NCBI RefSeq assembly: GCF_024586455.1
Contig: NW_026089624.1
Span: 12,739,341 to 12,803,340, forward strand
Direction: 5' to 3'
DNA from: Bactrocera neohumeralis
Lineage: Eukaryota; Arthropoda; Insecta; Diptera; Tephritidae
Length of the DNA stretch: 64,000 nucleotides
Both the position numbers and the translations under genes were made by a program. The notes below the pieces were generated by a model. It saw only the letters and a program-made list of their open reading frames with translations, was not told where the DNA came from and searched no databases. Position 1 is the first letter of the stretch. Each line of letters begins with the position of its first letter. This document shows positions 1-10,449 of this stretch, piece by piece.

Positions 1-311
1 ATTAGAATATTGTTGATAATTGTTGAAACGTTCAAGTCCTTCTACATTTGTTCCTTGATCGAAATGGGCATCTGCGGTATTTACCTGTACGTGATCTACA
101 TCCATTTTCGAAAGCGTACTACTTTGTGGTAACGCAAAGTTACGGTTTCTAAAACTTTTGTTGTAACTTCTGTTTGCTTCTATTATATTTGAATTTGGTT
201 GCTCAAATTTATTTTGTCTTACAAATTGTTTCGTTTGGTTTCATTTCTACTATAGTTCGCGAAGTTGTTGTTATTTTGGTAAGTATGATATGGTCTTTCG
301 TTTCTATTATA

Positions 312-1220
312 CAAGGTCTGTCGCAAAAGAAACAGACCTTTTTAAATATAACTGTTTCTGGTGGCGCCACCTATTGATGGGTATATGAAATAAAAAGTTT
401 GATCTCTTGTTGACATTTCGTAAAAATTTTAAGACAATTGGATAACTACAATCGATGTTATCGATCAAAAAGTGACAGCAGCTTTTGGTCATCGGTCTAA
501 AATTCAAAGAGCAAATATTAAATTTTGTTTTAAACTTGGGAAAACGTTTACTGAAACATTTCAAATGATGAAAAATGTTTATGGTGATCAGTGCCTATCC
601 CGTAGTAATGTGCGTAAGTGGTTTAAGCGATTCCAAGAAGGTCGGGAGGACCTCTGTGACGATCAGAAGTCTGTCGTCTTTAGAAGTCAAAAATAAAGAC
701 AATGCTGATTTGTTTTTACGATTCCGAAGGTATTGTACACCGAGAGTTCGTCCCACCTGGCCAAACGATTAATGCTGTGTTTTACCTTGGTGTTATGAAG
801 CGTCTTTTGTTACGCACTCGTCGTGCTCGACCACAATACCGTGAGGCAGGGTCCTGGCGCCTGTTGCACGATAATGCGCCGTGTCACTGATTTTTTGACA
901 AAAAACTCCATATCAACCATTAATCACTCACCCTACTCACCTGATCTGGCACCCTGTGATTTTTACCTTTTTGGAAAACTTCGTTTGCCTATGAAAGGAC
1001 ACTGGTTTCAGGACATTTCAGCTATCCAAAGGCGACGACCGATATTCTCAAGAGCATTCCGAAAAATGACCTTAAACACTCATTTGAAATGCTAATTGAC
1101 CGGGATAAACGCTGTATCGAAGCACAAGGCAACTATTCTGTATAAAACAATATAACTTTTGAAAAATATTAATTTTTTGTTGTTTTTTTAACAGTCCTGT
1201 TTCTTTTGCGACAGACCTTG
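312..1220 (+). mobile_element. Internally deleted mariner in Gypsy A gag
   Basis: Inverted termini begin CAAGGTCTGTCGCAAAAGAA on the left and end with the complement TTCTTTTGCGACAGACCTTG on the right. Both are flanked by TA (310-311 and 1221-1222), the mariner target duplication. Length is 909 bp against roughly 1.3 kb for a complete mariner, so about 0.4 kb is missing. The Gypsy gag sequence continues on both sides, so the mariner inserted after the Gypsy element. Confidence 0.93.
472..1095 (+). pseudogene. Mariner transposase relic
   Basis: Cut-and-paste DDD/E transposase of the mariner family. The N-terminal DNA-binding part (472-696) has the typical SRSNVRKWFKRFQEG helix-turn-helix region. 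The middle, including the block with the first catalytic Asp, is deleted. The C-terminal part continues in other frames: 702-890 carries FVPPGQT and the second catalytic Asp in HDN, and 890-1095 carries the third in YSPDLAPCDF. Frameshifts and a stop after HDNAPCH separate these blocks, so no active enzyme is possible. The motif wording resembles the mellifera/rosa group of mariners (from memory, not tested). Confidence 0.88.
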
Positions 1221-2249
1221 TATGTAGGCTTATTTTCTATGATAGGATTTCTAATAAGTCCTTCAGTTTCTAATAAATTATAAGCATCTCTTAAAGAGTT
1301 AATACTTTTATTAATGATGACTGAAGCCAAATTAACATCAATATTGTTTAAAAATGTTCTTAATATAATTTTTTCAATTTTTTTTTGGGCTAAATTCAAT
1401 AGGCTTTTCGTCATCGTACTCGAATTTCTCATTTAGTTTACATAAAATATTTCTTAGAGCTAAATAATAATTAACAATATCATTTTTATTTACTAGCATA
1501 AGTGCCTTTTGATACAACTGGTTATAAGATTTTTTTATACCAAAGTTTCGTATAAGAATATCTCTTACTTCTATCCATGTTAATGAGGGGCCAAGAGTTC
1601 GAACGACGTGCAAAGCTTCACCTTGAATCTTATTGATTATAATACGAAGAAATACGTAGGTTTTCTCTGGCGAATCCGTTGGAAAAAACTTTAAGGCCAT
1701 GTCCACTTCTCTTAAGAACGAAGTAAGAGCGCATGAGTTGTCTCCTTTATATTCGCGAATGCAATGTGCATCTTTAATTATTTCATTTAATGTAAATGTT
1801 AAAGCACCGTTGCTCGTTGCCATGGCAAATTTTGTCAGTTCAATACGTTTCACAAAAATAAGTTTTGGCGGGAAATCGGTGGCTTCTTTTGCTGGTTTTA
1901 CCGATACTTGATTACGGGACTCTTTTAGTTTAATTTACTTTATTGTATTTTATTTTATTTTAATTTTTTATTTATTTAATTTCATTTTGTTTTATTCCTT
2001 TTTTTTATTTTTCTGGTTTCACATTTTCACATTTATAACTGATGTAAATCACCAAAAAAGGCACGATCTAGTGTTTATTTTCCTGAGCAATAAAATGCAA
2101 TAATTTTTCTTTACTTTTAAATCCGCACACTTTATTGTTTTTCCTTTAATAACTAGTCTCACTGTATATACATATAACAATTAGTCATACACTTGCAAAT
2201 ATATCTAAATATATTTTTGCCATTCTTTTCTTTTTCGGTTCTTTTTTTT

Positions 2250-2260
2250 CGACTGCGCCA
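2250..2260 (-). promoter_or_regulatory. Primer-binding site of Gypsy A
   Basis: The minus strand reads TGGCGCAGTCG directly after the LTR end ACATAAC. This is the serine-tRNA-type primer site known from 17.6-like Gypsy elements. It fixes the LTR/internal boundary at 2260/2261. Confidence 0.8.
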
Positions 2261-2442
2261 GTTATGTGTATTAATTCATCCGATTCCAAAGAGTGATCAA
2301 AACTTAATACTTTATTGTAATTTTAGTTCGAGAGAATCGTAACAGTTATTGTAATAAGAATAAATAGCTTAAAGAAATAAGAAAATGTTGTCGGCAGTGG
2401 AACATAATATACAATTTTTATAAACATAATTTTTGTAGACAT
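2261..2442 (-). repeat. Gypsy A 5' LTR segment
   Basis: Sequence next to the primer site; on the minus strand it ends ...CACATAAC. The related element's LTR starts GTTATGTG, so the family has short inverted LTR termini. The far end was separated by the RTE insertion at 2443-2455, and I could not place it beyond 5739. Confidence 0.55.
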
Positions 2443-2455
2443 GTTTATAGTACAT
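2443..2455. repeat. 13-bp target-site duplication, left copy
   Basis: GTTTATAGTACAT, repeated exactly at 5726-5738. It marks the left boundary of the RTE insertion. Confidence 0.93.
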
Positions 2456-5400
2456 GGAGGGAGGATGGAGTCATGTGTAGAAGTTCACGCAAGTGAGGAA
2501 AGTTCTCTGAACGCCATTCACTTGGGAGTGGCCAGAAACGACTCTTTTACACATGGCTCAAGCAGCTCACTACTTCCGGTCTTTGACCAAGTATCCTCTG
2601 GGTAGCCTAAGAACATCCGTTCGAAGGTGAGCTAATGTGAGAAGGCGAAACATTCCCTACATAGGGTTGGTCGCTGGGCTTGGGACCCGCCACGTAAAAA
2701 ACAACACCAATGAAAAAGAAAACACAGCCTCGGATGAGAGACCCCCCTTTTGATGACGACCATGGCAAACGGAATAAGGACTACGATTTGAGGGCATGCA
2801 CCTGGAATGTCCGGACCCTTAATTGGGAAGGTGCCGCTGCCCAGCTTGTTGATGTCCTCGCAAAAATAAAGGCTGACATCACCGCCGTCCAAGAAATGCG
2901 ATGGACGGGACAAGGACAGAGACGAGTAGGTCCTTGTGACATTTACTACAGTGGCAATATAAAGGAGCGCAAGTTTGGTGTTGGATTCGTGATGGGAGAG
3001 AGACTCCATCGCCGAGTACTATCATTCATTCCGGTGAATGAACGTCTAGCCACAATCCGCATCAAAGCGAGGTTCTTCAACATATCGCTGATTTGCGCCC
3101 ACGCCCCGACGGATGAGAAGGACGATGTGACCAAAGATGCCTTCTATGAGCGCTTGGAGCGCGCTTATCAGAGCTGCCCCCGCCACGATGTCAAAATCGT
3201 GCTTGGCGACTTTAACGCCAGGGTGGGCAAAGAAGGTATATTTGGCACTAAGGTCGGTAAATTCAGCCTCCACGACGAAACATCCCCAAATGGGTTGAGG
3301 CTGATTGACTTCGCCGGGGCCCGAAATACGGTTATCTGTAGTACTAGATTCCAGCATAAGAAGATTCATCAAGCTACCTGGCTGTCTCCGGATCGAAAAA
3401 CTACCAACCAGATCGATCATGTTGTGATAGATGGAAGACACGTCTCCAGTGTTTTAGATGTGCGTGCGCTCCGAGGTCCTAACATCGACTCGGACCACTA
3501 TCTTGTTGCAGCTAAGATTCGGACCCGCCTCTGTGCAGCAAAAAACGCACGCCAACAAACACAAGGAAGGTTCGACGTCGAGAAGCTGCAATCACAACAG
3601 ACAGCCGAACGATTTTCTACTCTGCTTGCACTCCTGCTCTCTGAGAGCACTAGTCAACAACTCGGTATAAGGGAACTGTGGGACGGCATTCCGAACTCCT
3701 TACGTACAGCTGCAACCGAAACCATTGGTTTTCGGAAAGTGCAAAAGAACAGCTGGTACGACGAGGAGTGCCGTGTCGCAGCGGAGAGAAAACAGGCTGC
3801 CTACCTCGCAACGTTACGATCGACCACTACACGTGCGGGATGGGATAGATACCGAGAGTTGAAGGGGAAGCGAGACGCATTTGCAGACATAAAAAGAAAG
3901 AGGCCGAAATGCGTGAGTACGAAGAGCTTGATAAGCTGGCCGACAGGGGTAATGCTCGAAAATTCTACGAAAAAATGCGTTGGCTTACAGAAGGTTTCAA
4001 GACCGGAGCATACTCTTGTAGAACCCCAAAGGTGATCTAGTCACTGATGCCCAGAGCATAGTGAAATTATGGAGGGAACACTTCTCCAGCCTGCTGAATG
4101 GCAGTGAACGCACCAGGAGAAGGAGAACCCGATTCCCCAATCGATGACGATGGAGCAGACGTTCCATTACCCGACCATGAAGAAGTTCGAATAGCAATTG
4201 CCCGCCTGAAAAACAACAAAGCGGCAGGGGCCGACGGATTGCCGGCCGAGCTATTCAAACACGGCGTCGAAGAACTGATAAGGAGCATGCATCAGCTTCT
4301 TTGTAAAATATGGTCGGACGAAAGCATGCCCAACGATTGGAATTTAAGTGTGCTATGCCCAATCCATAAAAGAGGAGACCCCACAATCTGCGCCAACTAC
4401 CGTGGGATTAGCCTCCTCAACATCGCATATAAGGTTCTATCGAGCGTATTGTGTGAAAGATTAAAGCCCACCGTCAACAAACTGATTGGACCTTATCAGT
4501 GTGGCTTCAGACCTGGAAAATCAACAACCGACCAGATATTTACCATGCGCCAAATCTTGAAAAATACCCGTGAAAGGAGAATCGACACACACCACCTCTT
4601 CGTCGATTTCAAAGCTGCTTTCGACAGCACGAAAAGGAGCTGCTTTATGCCGCGATGTCTGAATTTGGTATCCCCGCAAAACTAATACGGCTGTGTAAAC
4701 TGACGTTGAACAACACGAAAAGCTCCGTCAGGATCGGGAAGGACCTCTCCGAGCCGTTCGATACCAAACGAGGTTTCAGACAAGGCGACTCCCTATCGTG
4801 CGACTTCTTCAACCTGCTCCTGGAGAAAATAGTTCGAGCTGCAGAACTAAACAGGGAAGGTACCATCATTTATAAGAGTGTACAGCTGCTGGCGTATGCC
4901 GATGATATTGATATCTTCGGCCTCAACACCCGCGCCGTTAGTTCTGCTTTCTCTAGGCTGGACAAGGAAGCACAGAAAATGGGTCTGGTAGTGAACGAGG
5001 GCAAAACGAAATATCTCCTGTCATCAAACAAACAGTCGTCGCACTCGCGACTTGGCTCTCACGTCACTGTTGACAGTCATAACTTTGAAGTTGTAGATAA
5101 TTTCGTCTATTTAGGAACCAGCATTAACACCACCAACAATGTCAGCCTAGAAATCCAACGCAGAATTGCTCTTGCCAACAGGTGCTACTTCGGACTGAGT
5201 AGGCAATTGAAAAGTAAAGTTCCCTCTCGACGAACAAAAGCTAAACTCTATAAGTCGCTCATAATTCCCGTCCTGCTATATGGTGCAGAGGCCTTGGGCG
5301 ATGACAGCAACCGATGAGTCGACGTTACGAGTTTTCGAGAGAAAAATTCTGCGAAAGATTTATGGCCCTTTGCGCAATGGCCACGGCGAATATCGCATCC

Positions 5401-5725
5401 GATGGAACGATGAGCTCTACGAGATATATGACGACATTGACATAGTTCAGCGAATTAAAAGACAGCGGCTACGCTGGCTAGGTCATGTTGTCCGGATGGA
5501 TGAAAACACTCCAGCTCTGAAAGTATTCGACGCTGTACCCGCCGGGTGAAGCAGAGGAAGAGGAAGACCTCCACTCCGTTGGAAGGACCAAGTGGAGAAG
5601 GACCTGGCTTCGCTTGGAATATCCAATTGGCGCCACGCAGCGAAAAGAAGAAACGACTGGCGCGCTGTTGTTAACTCGGCTATAATCGCGTAAGCGGTGT
5701 CTACGCCAATTAAGAAGAAGAAGAA
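2456..5725 (+). mobile_element. Full-length RTE-clade non-LTR retrotransposon
   Basis: A 3.27-kb element bounded by perfect 13-bp target-site duplications. It has about 250 bp of 5' leader, one long coding region with endonuclease and reverse transcriptase, a very short 3' UTR and a 3' tail of AAG repeats instead of poly(A). Size, single ORF, short 3' end and simple-repeat tail are the known RTE pattern. Three more copies lie at 7016-8160 (minus), 52855-53715 (minus) and 62169-62610 (plus). The exact duplication shows a fairly recent insertion. Confidence 0.93.
2710..5693 (+). pseudogene. RTE endonuclease-reverse transcriptase, frameshifted
   Basis: Single RTE protein that nicks the target and copies element RNA at the nick. 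Start 2710 (MKKKTQ) opens a clean frame to about 3880 holding an apurinic-type endonuclease: CTWNVRT near residue 30, LGDFNAR near residue 165 and SDHYLVAA near residue 260 supply the catalytic Asp, Asn and His. Reverse transcriptase follows in pieces: NYRGISLLN and GFRPGKSTTDQ (4098-4685), then FRQGDSLSCDFF and the intact catalytic AYADD near 4893 (4655-5317), then the C-terminal RRNDWRAVVNSAIIA before the stop at 5693. Frameshifts fall near 3890, 4030, 4630 and 5290, and an in-frame TGA sits at about 5547. Catalytic residues survive but the frame does not. Confidence 0.88.
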
Positions 5726-5738
5726 GTTTATAGTACAT
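5726..5738. repeat. 13-bp target-site duplication, right copy
   Basis: Exact copy of 2443-2455, directly after the AAG-repeat tail of the RTE element. Confidence 0.93.
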
Positions 5739-5744
5739 ACATAA

Positions 5745-5840
5745 TTCGCGCGCACGCATTTGTAAACATGGAGTGGTAAAATACGTTGCTCTCTTCATGT
5801 TTGCTCGCGATGATCCCCTCATCTATCCCTTAAAATGTAC
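5745..5840. repeat. Dispersed repeat, copy 1
   Basis: Shares TTTGTAAACA, AGGAGTGGTAAA, CGTTGCTCTC, CTCTTCATGT, GATCCCCTCATCTA and AAAATGTACAC in the same order with 38330-38440. No coding content. Family unknown; it may be a piece of an LTR. Confidence 0.6.
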
Positions 5841-6257
5841 ACCAGGGATAATGGGATGCCCAACTTATTCCAGTGTGAGGGCGCCTCAAAATAAGCGTTT
5901 TTTATAACATTTTCCAATACGGCCAGATCAATCAAAATAAGAATTTTTAGGCATTTTAAATTAATTACCCAACATTTATTACGATTGCAAATGATTATAT
6001 ATTAGACTTTTAATATATGGCGAAACTACTTAAATCCTTTTTTTATGATTTAATGGTAATTAAAACCACTAACTTTTGATCTTTCAATACATAATAAGGT
6101 AAATTATGCCTGTTAGTTCTCAATTAATAAATGCTTTTAATCATTTGTAATTGAAAATGAATTCTATAATGCCTAAAATTACAAAACGTTTTATGAAATA
6201 TATTTAAATTTCACATTTTCTTTGATTTTCATTTTTTTATTAGCGATCTTGAACGTC
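5841..6257. other. AT-rich stretch, nothing recognised
   Basis: About 0.4 kb of AT-rich sequence without a convincing ORF, terminal repeat or known motif. Confidence 0.5.
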
Positions 6258-6418
6258 AGCAACAAATTACTCGGATCGCATATGTTTTTGGTATAATTTC
6301 AATCTGGCCGTTCCAGTCATTCCAATTGCAAAACGTCAAAACCTACCCAATCCAGTCAACTGTCAAAGTTCGGTAGGTGAGCGGTTCTCACATTTCCAGT
6401 GACAGGAGAGTTGGGGAT
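6258..6418. repeat. Conserved dispersed repeat, copy 1
   Basis: From 6285 to 6418 I count two differences against 62741-62874 (134 bp each), with weaker similarity about 27 bp further left. It contains AATCTGGCCGTTCCAGTCAT and ends GAGTTGGGGAT. No ORF and no tRNA-like boxes are obvious. Such near identity over 56 kb suggests a recently active or conserved repeat. Confidence 0.8.
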
Positions 6419-7015
6419 TTCAATACGCGCGTGCCCGAACGGTGCAAAATGCAACTGAGGGCTAATGTGCCCGCCCCTGATACATATGTATATCATAGCT
6501 TTTTACTAATTCATTGTTACTTATTCATTGTAACATGCTAACCAATCTTTATATAGTGTTAAAATATTATTTAAGTATTCTAACTTGTGTAAAAGAAAAA
6601 ATTGCAATGAGGACATTGCATTATTTTCGGTTAGAATCGAATCGGTCGAATTGGAGAGTTTAATTCAGCATTCTATTCAGCACGCTTCAAGCATTTTATT
6701 TCAGCATTAAGCGGCCCCGTACAGCGGTGTTGTAGGAGTTTCCACCTCCACCTTACTAACCACGCGTTTTTCAAAATCGTTCAATCGGTTTTTGTTCATT
6801 TAATCTTTATTAAATAAAATAAAAAACAGTTTTTATACAAATATTAAAATGAAGTGTTTTACTAATAAAAGAAACAATTTTACTTCAATATATACATATA
6901 ATATATTTAAGAATAAGCCACTTTCACGGAAATGAAATAATCTATCAGATCGATAGTGACTTTGAGTAGCTCTGTTGTTGTAACTCTGGAACCTGATCGA
7001 TTATTATTGGAAAAA
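6419..7015. other. Noncoding stretch, nothing recognised
   Basis: AT-rich, with a short GC-richer block near 6710-6770 and several AATAAA-like words. No ORF or repeat structure I can support. Confidence 0.45.
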
Positions 7016-8160
7016 GCCCACATAATTCCAATCATTGGACATGCTTTCGTCCGACCATTGAAGCTTATGGATGCTCCGGATCAATTGACCGTATTTGAAT
7101 AGCTCGGCCGGCAATCCTTCTTCTTCAGACAAGTAATTGCTAGTCGAACTTCTTCATGGTCGGGCAATCGAACGTTCGGTCCATCGTCATCGATTAGGGA
7201 ATCGGGTTCATAATCACCTAGTGTTATGCTTTCACTGCCTTTCAGCAGGTTGAAGAAGTGTTCCCTCCATAATTTCATTAGGCTCTGGGTATCAGTCAGT
7301 AGATCACCTCTGGAGGTTCTACAAAAGTATGCTCCGATCGTGAAACCTTCTCTTAGTTGCCGCATCTTTTCGTAGAATTTTCGAGCATTACCCCTGTCGG
7401 CCAACTTGTTAAGCTCTTCGTACTCACGCATTTCTGCCTCTCTACGTTTTTGTCTGCAAATACGTTTCGCTTCCCTCTTCAACTTTCGGTATCTACCCTG
7501 TCCCGCACCTTTTGTGGTCGATTGTAACGTTGCAAGATAGGCAGTATGTTTTCTCTTCACTGCGACTGGGCACTCCTCATCGTATCAGTTGTTATTTTGC
7601 ATTTTCCAAAAACCTATGGTTTCATTTGCAACTGTACGTAAGCCGTTCACAATTCTCTTATACCGAAATGCTGAGTTTTTTCAAAGAGCAGGAGTGCATG
7701 TCGAGCAGAAAATTGTTCAGCAGTCTGTTTTAATTGCAGCTTCTAGACGTCGAACCTTCCTTGTGTTTGTTGATGTGTGTTTATTGCTGCACAGAGGCGC
7801 CTCTGTACGTATCTCGGCAGCAACAAGATAGTGATACGAGGCGATTTTAGGACCTTGGAACGTACCACGGCTAAGCCGCTGGAGACGTTTCTTCCGTCTA
7901 TCACAGCATGATCAATCTGATTGGTGGCTTGTCGATTGTTAGACAGCCAGGTAGCTTAAGGAATGTTTCTATGTAGAAATCTAGTACTACAGTCCCTAGC
8001 CTCAACCCACTTGGGAATGTTTCATCATGGAGATTGAATTTACCGAACGTTGTGCTAAAGATATCTTCTTTGCCCATCCTGGCGTTAAAGCCGCCAAGAA
8101 CAATTTTGACATCGTGGCGGGGGCAGATTTCATAGGTGCCCTCCAAGTGCTCATAGAATG
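7016..8160 (-). pseudogene. RTE copy 2, 5'- and 3'-truncated relic
   Basis: Antisense RTE fragment matching roughly 3135-4340 of the full-length copy. The endonuclease part (8146-7901) has CPRHDVKIVLGGFNARMG, where the catalytic LGDFN has become LGGFN. The connecting region (7560-7081) contains YLATLQST, KRICRQKRREAEMREYEELN and LPDHEEVRLAI just before the reverse transcriptase. This copy keeps the frame that copy 1 lost near 3890, so it helps place that shift. Both ends are truncated and no tail is present. Confidence 0.85.
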
Positions 8161-8580
8161 ATCAAACCACGTCAAGTGGTCTATGAAAATTTCGAAAAAT
8201 CAACAATTTTGAAAATGAGCAGCTCATAAGAAAGGGGACCAGATGCATACCCTGGAATATAAATATTTCGTCAAAATTCTTTTTTTGTTAAAGTTATTGA
8301 AGGTGGCAATTTAGAGCATGATAAAATTGTAAAATTATTTTCTTATAAACTACTACAGATAAATCGATGAAATTTTGTGAAGACAAAGCAAAATGTTCAT
8401 TCAACATTATAAATATTTTTTCATGATCCATTTGCTTAAATAATAAAATTTTACATAATTTTTTGTTAAATTGAAATTTTTCATGTATTCTTGACGCTAA
8501 AAAAAAGCTTAAAAGTATGTGACACAACCCGGAAAATATCCACCTTTAATTATCTGCAAACAAATTTTTGTTCATTCATA
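8161..8580. repeat. Dispersed 0.4-kb repeat, copy 1
   Basis: Aligns in the same orientation with 57636-58022, sharing CAAACCACGTCAAG, ATGAAAATTTCGAAAAATC, AAAGTTATTGAAGGT, ATTTTTTCATGATCCATTTG and AGTATGTGACACAAC in order. Noncoding and AT-rich. The left boundary coincides with the edge of the RTE relic. Family unknown. Confidence 0.75.
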
Positions 8581-8697
8581 CCATTCCAAAGAAATTGAAT
8601 TTTTTGTCCCCCTACCGCTCTTAAAGCGTATTTCACGTCCATCGTTACGCAGTGCGAGTTTTGTTTCTTCGAGCGGAGGAATAAAAATGCCGACGAT

Positions 8698-9033
8698 GTT
8701 ACTTCTGTGACATTATACTTTATTCTGATTCTTTTTCAAATTATGTTCTGGTTATATAACTACTAAAGTGATTACAATTTTCTTAATCTATTTCTTTGTG
8801 AAGTACAATATTTGTTAAATGTAATCTTATTTTCTATATTAATGTCTGTGTTATCATTACAGTCAAAGATAAGGACCAAAACCTGTTTGTATGCATTTGC
8901 ATTATGTTCTTTATCTCTATTTGTTATCTTATTGTTTTGTAATGTTTAGTTGTTTTTCTTTAATCTTTTATTTTGTCCAATTTACAATATTTTGTTGTGT
9001 TGTGTCTGGTTGGGATGATAGTGTACACATAAC
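8698..9033 (-). repeat. Element B 3' LTR
   Basis: About 336 bp. On the minus strand it begins GTTATGTGTACAC directly after a polypurine tract and ends about ...CACAGAAGTAAC. The far boundary is inferred from the short inverted termini and resemblance to the 14632-14695 remnant. Very AT-rich. Confidence 0.6.
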
Positions 9034-9046
9034 ACCTCCCTCCCTT
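9034..9046 (-). promoter_or_regulatory. Polypurine tract of element B
   Basis: The minus strand reads AAGGGAGGGAGGT immediately before the 3' LTR. This is the expected plus-strand primer position for reverse transcription. Confidence 0.75.
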
Positions 9047-9097
9047 AATGGAAAACTCTCCTGAGTTTGAATAGTATTTTTTTTCTTTTTCCTAATT

Positions 9098-10447
9098 TTA
9101 CAAGATATTAAAATTATTATTATAATCACAATAAAACTTAAAATTGATATTCCAATCTCTCATATTTATATTTTTGTGATATTTTAATTCATTAATTTCT
9201 TTTAAATTTTCTTCGTTTTTAAATACAAGGTCGTTAATTATAATTTTGTTAGTGAAATTGTGAGTATCATAGTTTGGATAATAAAATCTTTGATTGTATG
9301 ATATTTTAGTATTTGAGAATGTTTGGTATAAGATCTTAATTGTGCAGTTATTATAATGAATCAATGTAGTGTTTTTCAACTTAATTTTCCTGTTGTCGCA
9401 ATTCTGGGTTAGTTCTATGCCATTTGCATTTTTTATTAAAATAGTTTCTGCATCAATTTGAAAAATTTCTGTAATGCTATTTTTGATAAGTTCACAATTT
9501 AATAAGTAGATGCAATGTTTAGAAATTTGGAGTTCATTGAGTGTTTTAGCTTCTTCGAATTTATAAGTGACATTTTTGTATTCAAAAACATTTTCAATTT
9601 CTGCTGTTATTTCTTTGCCTGCTGTATTTGGTATAGGAATAATAGTTTTTAATTGTACCGATTGAAATTCTTTTGGGATTTTGACCACGAATATTAACAA
9701 ATTTTCTTTATATTCAAAGGCGCATAATTTTATATACATATTGAAGTTTGTTGAGGTCTATGTTGTAATTATAAATTTCTTTATTTGTTAAAATGCTTGG
9801 GTGAAAAATACCACTTTTTGCTGAAATAATGTTTTCCTGAATCTGGTTCTCTTCTCTGGAATCTGTGTCTTTGAGAATGTTTATCTTTATTGTTTGTTCA
9901 TGAAGAATCAATATTTGGTCTGTTCTCTCTTGATACAGTAAAGAATTCTTTTTTCGTCTTCAATAATTTGTTTTAATTTTGTGAACGTGTTCGTAAAGAA
10001 ATTATTAATTTTTATTTGGTGGTTGAGAGCTGTACTTGAATTATGTAAATTTTCATCTACTTTCTTAAGGTGATTTTCAATATCTATTCTATCTCCATCA
10101 TCCATCGTTATAAATAGAAATTTATGTACAGAACCTATACCGTTAATTAAACCTCTCTTCTTTCTACTAACTTCTTTTCTTGGGATTAATGTTTTGATTT
10201 TACCTCTCAAGATTTCAATTTCATTAGATAGGGTGTAGTAATGTAGATGTGAATATGTTTGCGAGATATTTGTTATATTATTTAGTATGTAAAGAATTTC
10301 ACGAGGGTCAATTATGTGAATTACGAGGTCAGATGATGTAACAATCTGTTTCGTGTTGGTGATAATTCCTGCGTATCCATTGTCGGTATGTATTTGATGT
10401 ACTTCCAGTTTGGCTGCATTACTAATTATTACAATTGCTATCATCAA
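9098..10447 (-). pseudogene. env: Errantivirus-like envelope gene, frameshifted
   Basis: Third gene of an insect errantivirus-like element; family products are membrane glycoproteins. The first segment (10447-9908) opens with a short hydrophobic stretch (MMIAIVIISNAA) consistent with a signal peptide. It then has a basic furin-type site (SRKKR) followed by GLINGIG, the usual subunit junction and fusion-peptide start of this family. The frame breaks near 9910 and again near 9725, with the rest in 9911-9714 and 9739-9098. The last part has many Asn-X-Ser/Thr sites and ends in a hydrophobic segment, as a transmembrane subunit would. Two frame breaks make it a relic. Confidence 0.8.
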
Positions 10448-10449
10448 TG

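Larger units (their letters stand above)
1..1853 (-). pseudogene. gag: Gypsy A gag, split by mariner and frameshifted
   Basis: Structural polyprotein of an LTR retrotransposon. Reading starts near 1853 (an internal methionine at about 1823 is an equally good start) and runs cleanly to about 1374. The middle carries a capsid-type segment with the blocks LGPSLTW and KPIEFSP, which line up with LGPTPTW and KPIEFSP in the second Gypsy copy near 14000. A frameshift near 1380 moves the rest into another frame (1432-1223). The frame then resumes beyond the mariner at 311-1 as an Asn/Gln-rich tail containing the gag-typical MDVD stretch. The interruption and the shift make it non-functional. The protease would follow off the left edge. 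Confidence 0.75.
1..2442 (-). mobile_element. Gypsy-group LTR retrotransposon A, 5' part
   Basis: Antisense element cut by the left window edge. Reading leftward from the right it has an LTR segment, a primer-binding site (TGGCGCAGTCG) and gag. The order and the serine-tRNA-type primer site match the 17.6/297/errantivirus branch of Gypsy. Its gag is related to, but clearly diverged from, the gag of the element at 8698-14695. A mariner (312-1220) lies inside gag, and an RTE element lies in the LTR region at 2443-2455. Pol, env and the 3' LTR, if present, are outside the window. Confidence 0.8.
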
